A DNA stretch of 64,000 nt, taken from assembly GCA_033807775.1 (NCBI GenBank), contig CM066322.1:22867001-22931000 (forward strand), read 5' to 3'. The stretch comes from Saussurea involucrata. Taxonomy: Eukaryota; Streptophyta; Magnoliopsida; Asterales; Asteraceae. Under the pieces are notes generated by a model. It saw nothing but the letters and a program-made list of their open reading frames with translations. It had not been told where the DNA came from and did not search any database. Of this stretch, positions 47,140-58,864 are shown in pieces (positions within the stretch are counted from its first letter, which is position 1; each line of letters starts with the position of its first letter). The position numbers and the translations under genes are program-made.

Positions 47140-47430
47140 GGGGTGTTTAGGATTGCTTATTTTTTTGACTTATTTGCTTATTGCTTTTCCTCACCACAAA
47201 TAAGCTATTTTAAGTATTTGGATTGAAAAAATGAAAAATGCTTATTACTTTTCTCCACCATAAATAAGTTGTTTTTGATAAGTTAATTCATTTAACTTAT
47301 TTGAAAGTACTTATAACTAATTTGTTCAAATTATATTTTTACCCCCAACCTGCTTTTATCATCACATAAGTTTATAAGCACTTTAAAAAATAAGCATAAG
47401 TGGTTTTAAATAAGCAATCCCAAACACCCC
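47140..47430. mobile_element. MITE, 291 bp (third copy)
   Basis: Copy of 9843-10133 with the middle-copy variants (T and A at the two diagnostic sites). Confidence 0.75.
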
Positions 47431-47552
47431 TTTTAAGGCCCTTTGTACATGGGTAGGTTAAACAATTACAAACTCATCGCTCGCCTCTCAATCTAAACCC
47501 CTAAGTCTAAACTCGTTTCTGGCTTTCTCTCAAATTTGCGATTATACCCTAA

Positions 47553-47927
47553 GACCATCTCCAACGGGCCGGCAAATCGCCATTTTTGCCGGCCGAACGA
47601 CTCCAACGGACCGCCAAACCCAAAAAAAATTTGCCGGCCGATTGTTTTGAACGGCAAATATGCCGTGTGGGTTTTTTTTGCCGGCCTCAAATATTTGTGG
47701 AGCCCACCACTATCTAACATTTAATTAATAAAAAATATATTATTTAATTAATAAAAATTGTAAGTTTTAATTAAGAAATATTTAATAGTAAATAAAATAT
47801 GTTATTTTAAGGTGGGGTCCACAAATTTGGTGTTTGGATGGTTGGAGTTGAGGTTTTTATTTTTGTTGTTGGGCCCACCAAAATTGGTGTTTTTGGTGTG
47901 TGTTTTTGTGTCAGGTTGGAGAGGCTC
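47553..47927. mobile_element. MITE, 375 bp (third copy)
   Basis: Copy of 10256-10630, TAA-flanked, with right-type G at 47902. Confidence 0.75.
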
Positions 47928-48328
47928 TAACTCAGTATAACTCGTCTCACATGTGGGTCGTTGACGTCTTCTGCGTTACTGCATCTCTCGATATCTTCTA
48001 TACACTACAATCTGCCCCAAACTCTAAAGGCTTTGCATTAAGGAGCAATCGACCAATGCATTGGTATTTGGTAAATTCCTGAAAGTTTCGCGCTAGTTTG
48101 GATTATGGATGCTTTTGTTTTGTTTTATTTTTTAGATTTGTTTTATTGTTTAATGTTTACTGTTTATTCAAAGTAGAAACAACAACCGAACATCCATGTT
48201 TATTTGAATATATAAGGAGTCGTGCGGGTTTATCTTTTGGTAATTATATCTCAAGTAGAAACATAAACTTAATCTAAACAGTAAACAAATACTTAACCCA
48301 AAAAATAAAACAGAGTTGAACATGTAAT

Positions 48329-48541
48329 TAAGTGGTCAGAATGATTAAGAGGCTCTTATGATATAGTGCAAAATGAAATATGGTTGTACTAACTGGTTAC
48401 GGGAGACCCAAGATACAAAATTATTCAGAGGGTTCTAGAACCATTAAGAGGAAGACTTTTTTTGGCCAAACAAGATGTACCTCTTAGCGGATTCAGAGGT
48501 TGACTCTTAATGGAACTATTAAGAGGTAAACAAACAGCCCC
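48329..48541. mobile_element. Truncated MITE 3' of K3
   Basis: Copy of 11032-11244. Confidence 0.65.
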
Positions 48542-48861
48542 TAATTCTGTAGGCTGTTAGGTATTAGAATATTTAAGAATAGAAAAACACAGTTTGATTG
48601 TTCACTACCTCAAAATGCCACTTAGGCAACAAATGAAAAATCTGCTTAGAGGGGTTTATGTGTTGATCTTTGATTTTCTTTTTTGTTGATGTCAGAAGGG
48701 TGTTATGTATTAGAATTTGTGTTTGTTGTTTGTTACTGCTAAGCACTTAAATTGCAAACAAGTTTTCAAGTTTGGACTTTGTAGATGATTGTGTTTACAA
48801 ACATGTGAAGAACTTTGATGATAATTAATAGGATTAGAAGACATGAATCGATATACAATCG

Positions 48862-48867
48862 TTTATT
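48862..48867 (-). promoter_or_regulatory. Putative polyadenylation signal of K3
   Basis: AATAAA, minus strand, 75 bp beyond the stop codon. Confidence 0.5.
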
Positions 48868-48941
48868 TTTACTTGTAATTTAAACACAAGTATATAAAAG
48901 CTAGTAACACCATGATCATTTGGGTATATATACAAAAGTAC

Positions 48942-49532
48942 TTATGCCTTCTTGAAAAAAATCTTGAATGGCACATCACTTATAGCTAAACGTCTGCTTC
49001 CATTTTCAGAGATCTTAACTCCAATATCTCCACAAACAGGCCTGCAAAAGTCGCACACCGTGGGGCAGAACACAATCTTGTAATCATCTTCATACTTCTC
49101 TATCGTGAACCAGTTGCTTATGGTTTCTTGACCAGGGTTTCCCGACACCCCATGAGCTGACACGATCAGTTGTCCCTCATACTCCTCTAACATCCAAACG
49201 TTAGACTGAATACATATTGATGAAGCCGAGAATATAATATTAAGATCTGTGGACTCCCGAATAACCCCTTTTTTGGGGTCAACCGGTGTGAATGTTAACG
49301 GCAGGCCTCTGTCAACTTCCTGGGGTTCTTGAACTACATCAAGTGGACACGTGTCATTTCTCGTTGGAGCTAGCGTTAGTCCACCACCCATTCCTCGGAA
49401 CACTGGCAAGATATAGTAATCTGTTCCTGATCGGACCAAGTTGCCATCAATGTCGCGAACTGGATCTGGCGATGATTGGCCCAAAGAAAGCGAGATTGTG
49501 GAGAAAAGAAGAAGCAACAATAATGTTTTCAT
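48942..49532 (-). CDS. Kunitz-type (miraculin-like) protease inhibitor K3 (K143T)
   Basis: A 196-residue protein identical to K1 and K2 except that residue 143 is Thr instead of Lys (AAG to ACG, T to G at 49105 on the plus strand), in NWFKIEKYED just before the Cys-rich C-terminal part. K4 also has Lys at the aligned site, so Thr is the derived state. Signal peptide, STI signature and all six Cys are intact and the gene should be functional. The promoter carries one change close to the start (A at 49555, G in the other copies). It is the right-most array copy and is flanked by the same inverted MITE pair. Confidence 0.93.
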   Translation of the reverse strand: MKTLLLLLLFSTISLSLGQSSPDPVRDIDGNLVRSGTDYYILPVFRGMGGGLTLAPTRNDTCPLDVVQEPQEVDRGLPLTFTPVDPKKGVIRESTDLNIIFSASSICIQSNVWMLEEYEGQLIVSAHGVSGNPGQETISNWFTIEKYEDDYKIVFCPTVCDFCRPVCGDIGVKISENGSRRLAISDVPFKIFFKKA

Positions 49533-49602
49533 CTTGTGTATAGCTATTATAAAGATTTCTTGAATTATTTTTGGTGTGATTTAATTGCATTTGGATAACA
49601 TG

Positions 49603-49610
49603 TATTTATA
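49603..49610 (-). promoter_or_regulatory. TATA box of K3
   Basis: TATAAATA, minus strand, 71 bp upstream of the ATG, as in K1 and K2. Confidence 0.7.
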
Positions 49611-49914
49611 GCAAAGATGAAGATATGACTTTGGTAAAGGCTGCACGTAACTGTGTGTACAAGTTGGCTGGACGATGCTATCTCTAAAAGTAGATGTGGT
49701 AAATTAAAGGGACTTTTTTTAATGTGGTAATCCATGTCTTAATTGTTATCTCCTACACATTTTCCTAATTTGGACTTTATAAGAATTTGTCACGTTTCAA
49801 GATTGGTCAATATAAAAACCAATCACGTCTTAAATCCTTGATCAAAAATAAAATATTTACATGATATAAGTTATGTCATGTATGATAAAAACAAATGTTT
49901 TGGCATGTAGCTTA

Positions 49915-50180
49915 GGTGCTCTTTGTTTACCTCTTCATAGTTCCATTAAGAGGCAACCTCTGAATCGTTTAGAGGTGAATCTTGTTTGGCAAAAAAAAGT
50001 TTGCCTCTTAATGGTTCTAAAACCCTCTGAATGATTTAGCATCTTGGGTCTTCCTTAACCATTCAGCACCCTAACTTCATTATAAACAATTACCAAACAA
50101 CCATATTTCATTTTGAACTATAGCATAAAAGTTTCTTAATCATTCTGCACCAAACCATTCAGCAACTGTCGAACAACCCC
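49915..50180. mobile_element. MITE, 266 bp, upstream of K3
   Basis: Copy of 12618-12883, with a C-to-A change near 50116. Confidence 0.75.
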
Positions 50181-50377
50181 TTAGTTAGCAAAAGAGCAAG
50201 GTAACTTTAATTTGCCCAAATATAGTCAAAGGTTCGACCCCTTCCTCCTCAGTTATTGAGTAAGCTAAAAAAATGTTCCATCACATTGGTATTCTTAAAG
50301 ACTGGTTTCGTATGATGCCAATAGTTAATTTATTACCAAAATAAAAACGAATTCATATCTTACGAATTATGTCTACA

Positions 50378-50835
50378 ATGAAGGGTGCAGCAAGAAAGAC
50401 GTTTTCGGTGTTGGTTATCCGGTTACAGTCTTACAGAAGCAATCATGCCCGCTTTGATTAGGCTTCCTTTAACGGATTTGATCACGATTGTCCGTGTTGT
50501 ATGTCACAACATGAAAATTCTAACCATCTTTTCGTGCAATGTTCGACAGCTCGGGAGGTAGGAGCTCTTTTGCACCAGTGGTGGAACATCTAGCCTACAG
50601 TTGTTGTCTCGGTATATAGTGCAACAAGCGAGTTCTCAAAGCCATTTAAAGGAGGTGGTAGAGGTGATCTTCATGGCTTATTCAAAGAAACAAGAAGCTT
50701 TATATATAAGGGAAAGATGGAGAATGGTAAGGAGATTACTAATCTAATCCACTATTATGTCTTTTACTGGATGAAGTTAGATCAAAGATTAGTATAGCTG
50801 TATATTGGGATTAGTTCCCATTTGAATTTGGTAAA
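50378..50835 (+). pseudogene. LINE zf-RVT remnant, uninterrupted copy
   Basis: Here the zinc-binding relic is not cut: after LLH it continues QWWNI and then into degenerate sequence to about 50800. The tryptophan pair after the zinc ligands is usual for plant zf-RVT domains. This copy therefore represents the pre-duplication state of the breakpoint at 50577/50578. Many stops; inactive. Confidence 0.55.
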
Positions 50836-50838
50836 TAA

Positions 50839-51922
50839 GGGGCTGTTTACCAACTCTTACTGGGTAAGTGCTGTCCGGGTAAGTGTGCTGTCCCTAGTAA
50901 GTGATGTCTCGGGTAATTGTTGTCCGGGTAAGAATGTTTACCAAATGTTTTTAGATAAGCACTTACCGACAAAAAAATGACTATTTTAACCCCTTTTATA
51001 ATTATATGTTAAATAAAATATAATTATTTCTATTATCATTTATATAAACTAAAATATTAAATAAAATGTAATTATTTCTTTTATCAATCATTTATATAAC
51101 TCTTTTTGGTAAATTACCCTAAAATATTTTTTTTAAAAGAGAAAATACTTATTTAATTGAAAACCAAATGGGTTATTGGTCTTCTTCAAGTTCCAAGCCT
51201 AAAACCAGGGTTTATATTTATGAACCCTGCACCCCCAACTGACGCATGCGATTCTCAAGAACCAAACACACTCACACCTCCTCATCTTCTCACTTTCCAT
51301 CACTCTCTTTTCATCGGTTATTTTGCCTCTCTTCACCAGATTCTTTTCAAGATTAATAGTGTTTGTAATTTGGGGTTTCAAGACTTCTGTAAGGTAAACT
51401 TCTCTCTGGATTATGTGTGTTGAAGATTAATCGATTTGGGGATTAGGTTTTAGATTTACGTCAAAAGTTTCGTCATTTTATGTTTTATGATTAACATTTG
51501 GTGCGTTTTCATCAGTTTTCTCTTCATCTTTGCTCTAAAAGTTGTCCGATTCGCTATTTGGTTTCTGAGTTTTTAAAGATTACTCAATTTGGTTTCTGGG
51601 TTTTTAAAGATTCGCTATTTGGTTTCTGGGTTTTTAAAGATTACTCAATTTGGGAATTGGGTTTTGAAGATTGCTCAATTGCGACGAGGGAGGAGGAGGA
51701 CGGTGAACGGAAAAACAAATATGTCATAATTGCAAGAAAGGGGCACGGGTGGAAAAATGAAATCTGACCCGGGTAAGCATTATTTTGGTGCTGGCTCGGT
51801 CAGATCGCGGTCAGGACCCAGTCAGTTCTCGGTCAGATTTTGGGTTTGGTAAACAAGCTGACTGCTGACCGAGTCAGATTTACTGACCAAGTCAGTCCAG
51901 TCAGCGGCTAGTAAACAGCCCC
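50839..51922. mobile_element. PIF/Harbinger-like non-autonomous element, 1,084 bp
   Basis: Perfect 12-bp inverted ends GGGGCTGTTTAC and GTAAACAGCCCC, flanked by TAA on both sides (50836-50838, 51923-51925). No transposase is seen. The ends carry GTAAGTGCTGTCCGG and GACCGAGTCAG subterminal repeats. The middle (about 51170-51420) looks like a captured host 5' UTR/leader, and 51560-51660 holds a short direct repeat (GGTTTCTGGGTTTTTAAAGA). Confidence 0.8.
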
Positions 51923-52645
51923 TAAGTTGTGTTATCTAGCACCTCTGTAGTTTTTGGAATAAAAGGTGTGTTCTGTTGTCTAAAAGGAAATTTTGCACCA
52001 TTAAAATTTGTCTTATTTTAAAAATTGCTGTTAAAATAATCATATTTTAAAAGTGTTGTACTGAAATTTAGCCTTATATTAAAATTTGTACTATAATTAT
52101 TATATGAGTGAATTGCATTTTTGGTCCCTGTGGTTATCTGATTTCTTTGAAAGAGGGACCTAAACTTCAGTATCTCAAGAAGTGGTCCTTCAGTTTCCGT
52201 ATTTGCTCCAAAATCAGGACCCCAACACTAACAACGTTTATTTGCTCCGTTAGTGCCAGGGGTAATTTCGTCCATACCCCTTTCAGGTACTCCTTTTAAA
52301 GAAACTCTATAACCACAGGTACCGAAAATGCAATTTACTATTTGTTATATTTTGATTTCAAAGTTACATTTCATACCCCTGTAATTATTTACTTTGTTTA
52401 CTTTATACCTTTTACTTTTCTAATTTTAATTTTACACTTTTATTATATTAACACATATAATCGTATATTAACTAAAATACGTTAAAAACACGTTTTAATT
52501 TTAACAAGTTACACCATTATAATCGTCTCATCCATACCTTCGAAATAAGCCCAATATTGATGTTTTTGGATTTAATTATGTTAAAAAAATACGGTTTAAC
52601 ATATCATATTAACATGCATAATTACGTTAAAATATGTTAAGGAGT

Positions 52646-52648
<3 letters not shown>

Positions 52649-52702
<54 letters not shown>

Positions 52703-52894
52703 TAGTTATTTACCCGCTGTAATGTAGCGAGACGTATAATCCAAATAATTTGACGATTTAATCAATTAAATCAAAAAATATTCTATATTGGGCCCATTTC
52801 GAAGATATCGACGATACGATTATAATTACGTTAAAACATACGTTTTAACATATCACATTAACATACATAATTACGTTAAAATATGTTAAGGAGT

Positions 52895-52972
<78 letters not shown>
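52649..52972. repeat. (TA)n microsatellites in the foldback element
   Basis: Runs at about 52649-52700 and 52898-52972, each following GGAGTTCGA. Further short runs near 53045, 53392 and 53485. Confidence 0.9.
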
Positions 52973-52973
<1 letters not shown>

Positions 52974-53058
52974 GTTTTAAAAAATACGTTTTAACATATC
53001 ACATTAACATACATAATTACGTTAAAATATGTTAAGGAGTTCGATATATATATATATA

Positions 53059-53389
53059 GGGGCGGGTTCAAACGAGGAGCGCATTAATTTAAGAGAACGT
53101 GAGGAGCACTCCCATGCTTTTGATCACATGTGATCAACAACTGCTAAAAAATCGGAACAAATCGAAAATTCGCGCAAGATGTGGCGTGAGGCGTGGCGCG
53201 AGGTGGCAAGTCGCGGATCATTAATGATTCACAACTGTTAATCATATGTGATTCATAACTGTCAATTGCTCCTCCAGATCAGTTGTGAATCACATGTGAT
53301 CCACAACTGCCAATCACATGTGATTCATAACTGTCAATTGCTCCTCACGTTCTCACGTTTTGGTGCGCTCCTCGTTTGAACCTTCCTCT
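53059..53389. mobile_element. Nested palindromic MITE in a (TA)n tract
   Basis: Ends GGGTTCAAACGAGGAGCGC and GCGCTCCTCGTTTGAACC, inserted in TATATA. The inside is a set of inverted CACATGTGAT and ACAACTG words. The end sequence resembles the element at 60652-60916 (GTTCAAGCGAAAACC). Confidence 0.65.
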
Positions 53390-55391
53390 ATATATATATA
53401 TATATATATACGTTTTAAAAAATACGTTTTAACATATCACATTAACATACATAATTACGTTAAAATATGTTAAGGAGTTCGATATATATATATATATATA
53501 CGTTTTAAAAAATACGTCTTAACATATCACATTAACATACATAATTACGTTAAAATATGTTAAGGAGTTCGATATATATTTATATATACGTTTTAAAAAA
53601 TCGTTTTGACGTAACAAGTCACGTTTTAAAAAATCGTTGTAACAAGTCAATTAAGCAATGCAGCGAGACGTATAATCCAAATAATTTGACGATTTAATCA
53701 TTTAAATCAAAAAAAATTCAATATTGGGCTCATTTCGAAGGTATCGAAGAGACGAGTACAATGGTGTAACTTGTTAAAATTAACGTATTTTAGTTAATAT
53801 ACGATTATATGTGTTAATACGATGAAGGTGTAAAATTAAATTTAGAAAAGTAAAAGGTATAAAGTAAACAAAGTAAATAATTACAGGGGTATGAAATGTA
53901 ACTTTGAAATCAAAATATAACAAATAGTAAATTGCATTTTTGGTACCTGTGGTTATAGAGTTTCTTTAAAAGGAGTACCTGAAAGGGGTATGGATGAAAT
54001 TACCCCTGGCACTAACGGAGCAAATAAATGTTGTTAGTGTTGGGGTCCTGATTTTGGAGCAAAATTGGAAACTGAGGGACCACTTCTTGAGATACTGAAG
54101 TTTATGTCCCTCTTTCAAAGAAATACTATAACCACAGGGACCAAAAATGCAATTCACTCTTATTATATTAAACTAGGTAATCTTACCGCGCTTCGCGCGG
54201 TATTTAAACATACGATCGAAAAGTTTATGCCAAGCATGAGATGCTTAAGGTATAATAGTAATTATGGTATCATAAGACATACAATCTGATATATAGCTGA
54301 ATTTTGTTTTGACTATTTGAGTAACTTTCATAAGACATCATATTAAGGTTTTCGGAACATACAATATCATATTAAATTGTGATTTATTATGCAATTAAAC
54401 TAAAATATTTAATTAACTTTAATCAAAGATAAAACTTAAATATGGTTTTTATTATTGTATACGTAAAGAGAGTTCCAATATATTATAAATGAAAGCGAAA
54501 CTATAATGCATAAATAAAAAGGTTAAAATTGCATTGAAAGAGCCAGATTTGAAAAATACCCCACTAAAATTGCAAAATGACTGAAAAACCATTCTTTAGA
54601 TGCTCAACTTATGAACCGTCAAAGAAATCACAAACTTCAACGATCTTAAATATGAAAATAGTTCATAAAAAGTTGCTCGAAAAAATCCAAAATAAATCAC
54701 CCTCGTATACCTCCCGATCATAAATGAAAACCTTTATATACCAAAATTTCCATTTGTTCTCCATCTCTCCACAAAAAGAATAATACAACAATAATTGAGG
54801 AAAAGTAAAACCAATAATATATTATTAGATCATAACTTTTAACTAAGATCACAAGATTGAACAACCGACATTAATCAACCTTCTAATGTTGGGTAACTTG
54901 GCAACATGGGGGCAGAAAAGATTAAGCGGTGGATGGGGTTTCTCTTGTTTTTGTCTTAGTAGTCTGCCCTGAAATATTTACTAATACGAATCGAAGAAAA
55001 CATAAGTTAAGTCTTTTCACATATAAACACTACGAACATTATAATACCATGAGTTAGAACTGCTACGGTGATACCTGAATAAAATGCTTCGTTGGTGCAT
55101 TTGTGCATGGAACTGGCCGTTGAGGGTGTGCATTTGTGTATTTCCGCCAAATTTGATATGTTCCAATCAAATCATAAGCACATGGAGGTTCTATGTCGAG
55201 TTTAACCACAAGTAGCAGGATAAATATACCCCTAACTTTAGAAAAGCATAATACATTTGCTAATTTAGCGAACCTCACTCTTATACGCTATAACACCCTT
55301 GTACCTGAAACGACATAAATATAATAGTTAGAAAAAAGTTAAAAAGCATCCTCATTGGTGGTTAAAATAATCTAAACACACTTGTAGATGT

Positions 55392-55395
<4 letters not shown>

Positions 55396-55427
<32 letters not shown>
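55396..55427. repeat. (TA)n microsatellite
   Basis: Directly precedes a T-rich tract read as the LINE poly(A) tail on the minus strand. A second run lies at about 55911-55936. Confidence 0.85.
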
Positions 55428-55430
<3 letters not shown>

Positions 55431-55905
55431 TTTATTTTTTTTGAAAGGCAGGCATTATATATATGTAAACCACTGGAGCAAAGAGTTCAATTACAACCAT
55501 TCAGCCCAACTTAGGCACAAACGAACAGAGGCATCTAAGCACCCCCATTATGGACAAAGCCAACATAGGCTTTTATGACCACAGATTGCAAGAAGCAAAC
55601 CATGGCCATGGACATATGACACACAGGCAGGGTATACAACAACTAAATAATGCTACCAGTCCTTACAGAGCGCAGGATTTGCTGTACATCTGATCAACTC
55701 GAGCTGTTGGGATACCGCCGCAAACAGGCTGCTGCGAACTCAGAAAAATCCAGAGGACTATACCTGCAGCGCAGATTTCGGATCTGCAAGCCACACGATC
55801 CAGTCGAGTTTGCCCCCTCAATGTCTTCTCGCGCAGATTTTGGATTTCAATAAGCTCCATTAAACAGATCAGATCTGCTTAATCCAAAAGGTCCACGGAC
55901 AGCCC
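55428..55905 (-). mobile_element. LINE-like 3' end remnant inside the Helitron
   Basis: On the minus strand a poly(A)-like end follows TGCCTGCCTTTCAAAAAAAA, a common 3' terminus of plant LINEs, bracketed by TA-rich runs on both sides. No intact reverse-transcriptase frame. Assignment rests on the tail only. Confidence 0.4.
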
Positions 55906-58427
55906 CTACTTATATATATATATATATATATATATAAGTGGAAGGAAATTGGTATAGAGTAGAAAACCACATCCTAAATCGAGATAAAATAAAGATCAAA
56001 TAAGTTTCAAAAGGAGACCCACCAAAAATTTCGTAACAGACATTTTGAAAGGCAGGTTAATAGTTCGGTGGCCCATATTATTTGGCACTATAACAAAAAA
56101 AGGAAAATAGTATATCTAAAAAAATCACCACCCTTTCTAGTGTTCAAGTTGTCGGAGCCAATTGGTACAACGCGTATGAAGTACTTACCTGGTTTCACAG
56201 CTCCCTGATGAGCGGTTCTTTTTCCATGTTGTGTTCTGCAGAAAAGAATCATTATGTCAACAGATGATGTTGACTTGCTGTTCTATAATTTCAAAGTTGT
56301 GATCATTACTGAGTAGTTATACACCAAGTATTAAATAAACAGATTATGGAAGACTCACTTGCAAGTTGTGTAGTTTCATCTTGCAGTTCATCCCTCAGCT
56401 GATATTAAGAACAAAAAGAAGGTACGGGGGTAAATGTTAGAAGTAATATCCACAGCTTCAAACAGCTTGATTTTTAAATGCATAAAGATGTACTTGTTTT
56501 TGTTTCATGAGAATTACTTGGCCCATGGTCTATTGAGAACGTCTGACTATTTGTTAAATATGTAAAATACCGTGCAACAAAGGCAATAAAAAAATTGTAT
56601 GCCAAAGTCAATACCATAAACTTGTTTGTAATAATGATAATGCACAAAAAACTGCTTTATTTTCAAGGGAAGAAATGTTGCAATCTTCAACATTTGACAA
56701 CATTATTAGCACAGCCCTCTAACCAAGTGAGCTAATAGATCAATTTTCTTTATTTTTGTGTTTCTGTTTCATTAATTTTGTTATTTGTTGGCTTTAAAAA
56801 CTGATTTGCTGACTTTTTTATACATTAGGTGCGACTAAAACATACAAAATGTCACAGAACCCTAGGGGAGTTATTCATTTAATGTTTTCTAATTGGGATT
56901 TCACTGCTTAAAAGTTTATTTTGGGTGAAGGTTACATGACACATAATTATTCATAAAAGTAACTGGAAGCCACAGTTCGTATCAGACAAACTTCAATTCC
57001 ATTGACAACTATTGTTTTCCATTTGTCTTTCGGTGTTGTCTCTTTGATACCACACGGGAGTAAGACGTTATGAAAATGTGTAAACAAACGACAAAATAGC
57101 ATGAAATTGAATGTGTAAAAGGGTAAGATTCTCGGTCCTTTCCAATGCTCTTACCAGGTAAGATTATAGGTCATTGTCATGTACATCCGGTAAGGTAATT
57201 GACCACGTAAGCACTTGCCGAGTAAGCGTTTGGTAAACATCTCCTTAGTATCCTAAATAACCATCCATTGATATATGTTCCATTTGCAGATTCAATCCAA
57301 ATGATCCAATGAGTTGAACATGAATGCAATATGATAACGGAGAAAAACCGAAAGATTAGTGATTCACACCTGGGCATAAGTACTTATTTAGCAGCTTTTT
57401 TTATCACTATAGATGTGTCCTCACCCTTCTCCAAACACACACACACATTCACTAATGATTTGATGAAATTAGGACTATAAGTAGACTAAAGGGTTGTTAA
57501 TTCATCAACAGAAACAAAACCACCTAACAAATAATTGATCCAAAATCACAATACCCAGTTCATGATCCAACTAAAAACATAAAATGAAAATGAATTTATA
57601 TTACCTCAAATCCAAAGCTAAAAGGGTTCTTAAGGGGTTAGAGGCTTTTTGGTGCTTCTCATAGGTTTACATTCTTCCTTGCAAATTCATAAATGATTTA
57701 AAGATATTAAGTTTAGAACTAAAGTAAAGAGATGTTAATTTCATTGGCACAAACATAAAATATCCAACACATCATTCATCTAAACAAAATACAGTTCATG
57801 ATCCAACTAAATGCAAAATATAATCGAACAGAAATGACCTAAAATTCAAGGATAAAAAGGTTCTTAAAGACTTTTCTTCCTGCTTCGTCCAGATGGAATA
57901 CCCCTACGCAAATCAGGCGTCCAGTTATGCAACCAAAATTGTGAAAGAATAATGAAAAGAATATATGGCTATCGATAAGGGTGACATACCATAGCATAAT
58001 AACTTCAAATTTGCAATCTATGTTGAGCATCCAGTGAGAAATGTCGGCACACGGTGTTGGAGGTAATGGTTTGGGCAGCTCTATTGATCCATTGAAGTTC
58101 TACAAACCCTAAAAAAAAGATGAAGGATTTGACAGTCTCCAAAAAAAAGGCGATACAACATTTTGGTGTAGATTGGAGGATAAAATCCGCTTTCAAGGCT
58201 TCAAACTGCTTCTCCATGTATAAGTCATGTGAAAAGAGAGCAGATGAAAGGTCTGGAGTTTAAACCCTAAAAAGGATATTGAGGGGACGAATTGTCTAGA
58301 GTTTAACCCAAAATTGTTGACTTTTTTAAAAACGACGTAAATTGAGAAAAAAGAAAAAATGGGATTCTCATTTGTAGTGATGCCACGTCACGTTCTCAAA
58401 ATTCAGCTTTATATATAGATATATAGA

Positions 58428-58611
58428 TTGTTAGACATCCAAAGTTTTTTTAAATTAAAGCTTATTTTTTTTAAACTGAGGTACACAAATTTATTATCAC
58501 TTAAGAAAAATTATTATCAGCTTATTATCAAAAAAATTTATTATTTTTATTTATTTATTATCATTCTCGTTATTTCGAACCAAAAAACCATAAATTATAA
58601 TGTACAATTAG
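58428..58611. other. AT-rich spacer
   Basis: No gene or clear element seen. Confidence 0.5.
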
Positions 58612-58864
58612 ATAAGAGGCAACTTCTGAATCGCTAAGAGGTAAATCCTGTTTGACAAAAAAAATGTCTGCCTCTTAATGGTTCTAAAACCCTCTGAATG
58701 ATTTAGCGTCTTGGGTCTCCCTTAACTATTCAGCACCCTGATTTCATTCTAAACAATTACCAAACAACCAAATTTCATTTTGCACTATATCATAAAAACC
58801 TCTTAATCATTCGGACCACTTAATCATTCTGCACCAAACCATTCAGCAACTGTCTAACAACCCC
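58612..58864. mobile_element. MITE relative of 12618-12883
   Basis: Same body (AAGAGGCAACTTCTGAATCG ... CAACTGTCTAACAACCCC), followed by TTA. The left end is truncated. Diverged from the array copies. It lies 3' of K4. Confidence 0.7.

Larger units (their letters stand above)
31929..50577. repeat. Tandem unit 2 (18,649 bp)
   Basis: Same start and end as unit 1, one base longer through an extra A in an A-run near 38494. After TTTTGCACCA (50577) the sequence leaves the array into unique DNA in which the LINE remnant continues, so this is the right end of the array. Right-end diagnostic differences from the other copies: 47902, 49105, 49555, about 50116, about 50370 and about 50421. Confidence 0.95.
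52106..54159. mobile_element. Foldback (Mutator-like) element, 2,054 bp, 9-bp target duplication
   Basis: About 470-bp inverted arms (52106-52580 and 53690-54159) beginning GAGTGAATTGCATTTTTGG, flanked on both sides by TTATTATAT (52097-52105, 54160-54168). The 9-bp duplication and long arms fit a non-autonomous Mutator-like element. No transposase. The interior is five or so copies of an ACGTTTTAACATATCACATT-type unit separated by (TA)n, plus a nested palindromic element. Confidence 0.85.
54173..58427 (-). mobile_element. Non-autonomous Helitron, 4,255 bp
   Basis: On the minus strand the 5' end is A/TCTATATATC (58427) and the 3' end is CTAG/T (54173), preceded by a GC hairpin CCGCGC-GAA-GCGCGG (54186-54200). 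These are the canonical Helitron features: 5' TC, 3' CTRR, subterminal hairpin and A/T insertion site. No Rep/helicase frame is seen. The contents include exon-like pieces with good splice signals (near 56165-56240 and 55070-55310) and a LINE 3' end, so it may have captured gene fragments. It starts only four bases beyond the target duplication of the foldback element. Confidence 0.75.

Noticed and set aside
13281..50577. Array as pure assembly artefact
   Set aside because: Not excluded, but the copies carry distinct diagnostic variants at both ends and a one-base indel, which simple duplication of a contig would not create. Only a misjoin within the array would mimic the crossover.
51157..51767. 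Two 88-89-codon frames inside the PIF/Harbinger-like element
   Set aside because: No transposase motif or other domain; composition is like a UTR.
54186..54200. GC hairpin as a terminator
   Set aside because: Position 10 bp before CTAG/T on the minus strand and a plant context make it the Helitron 3' hairpin.
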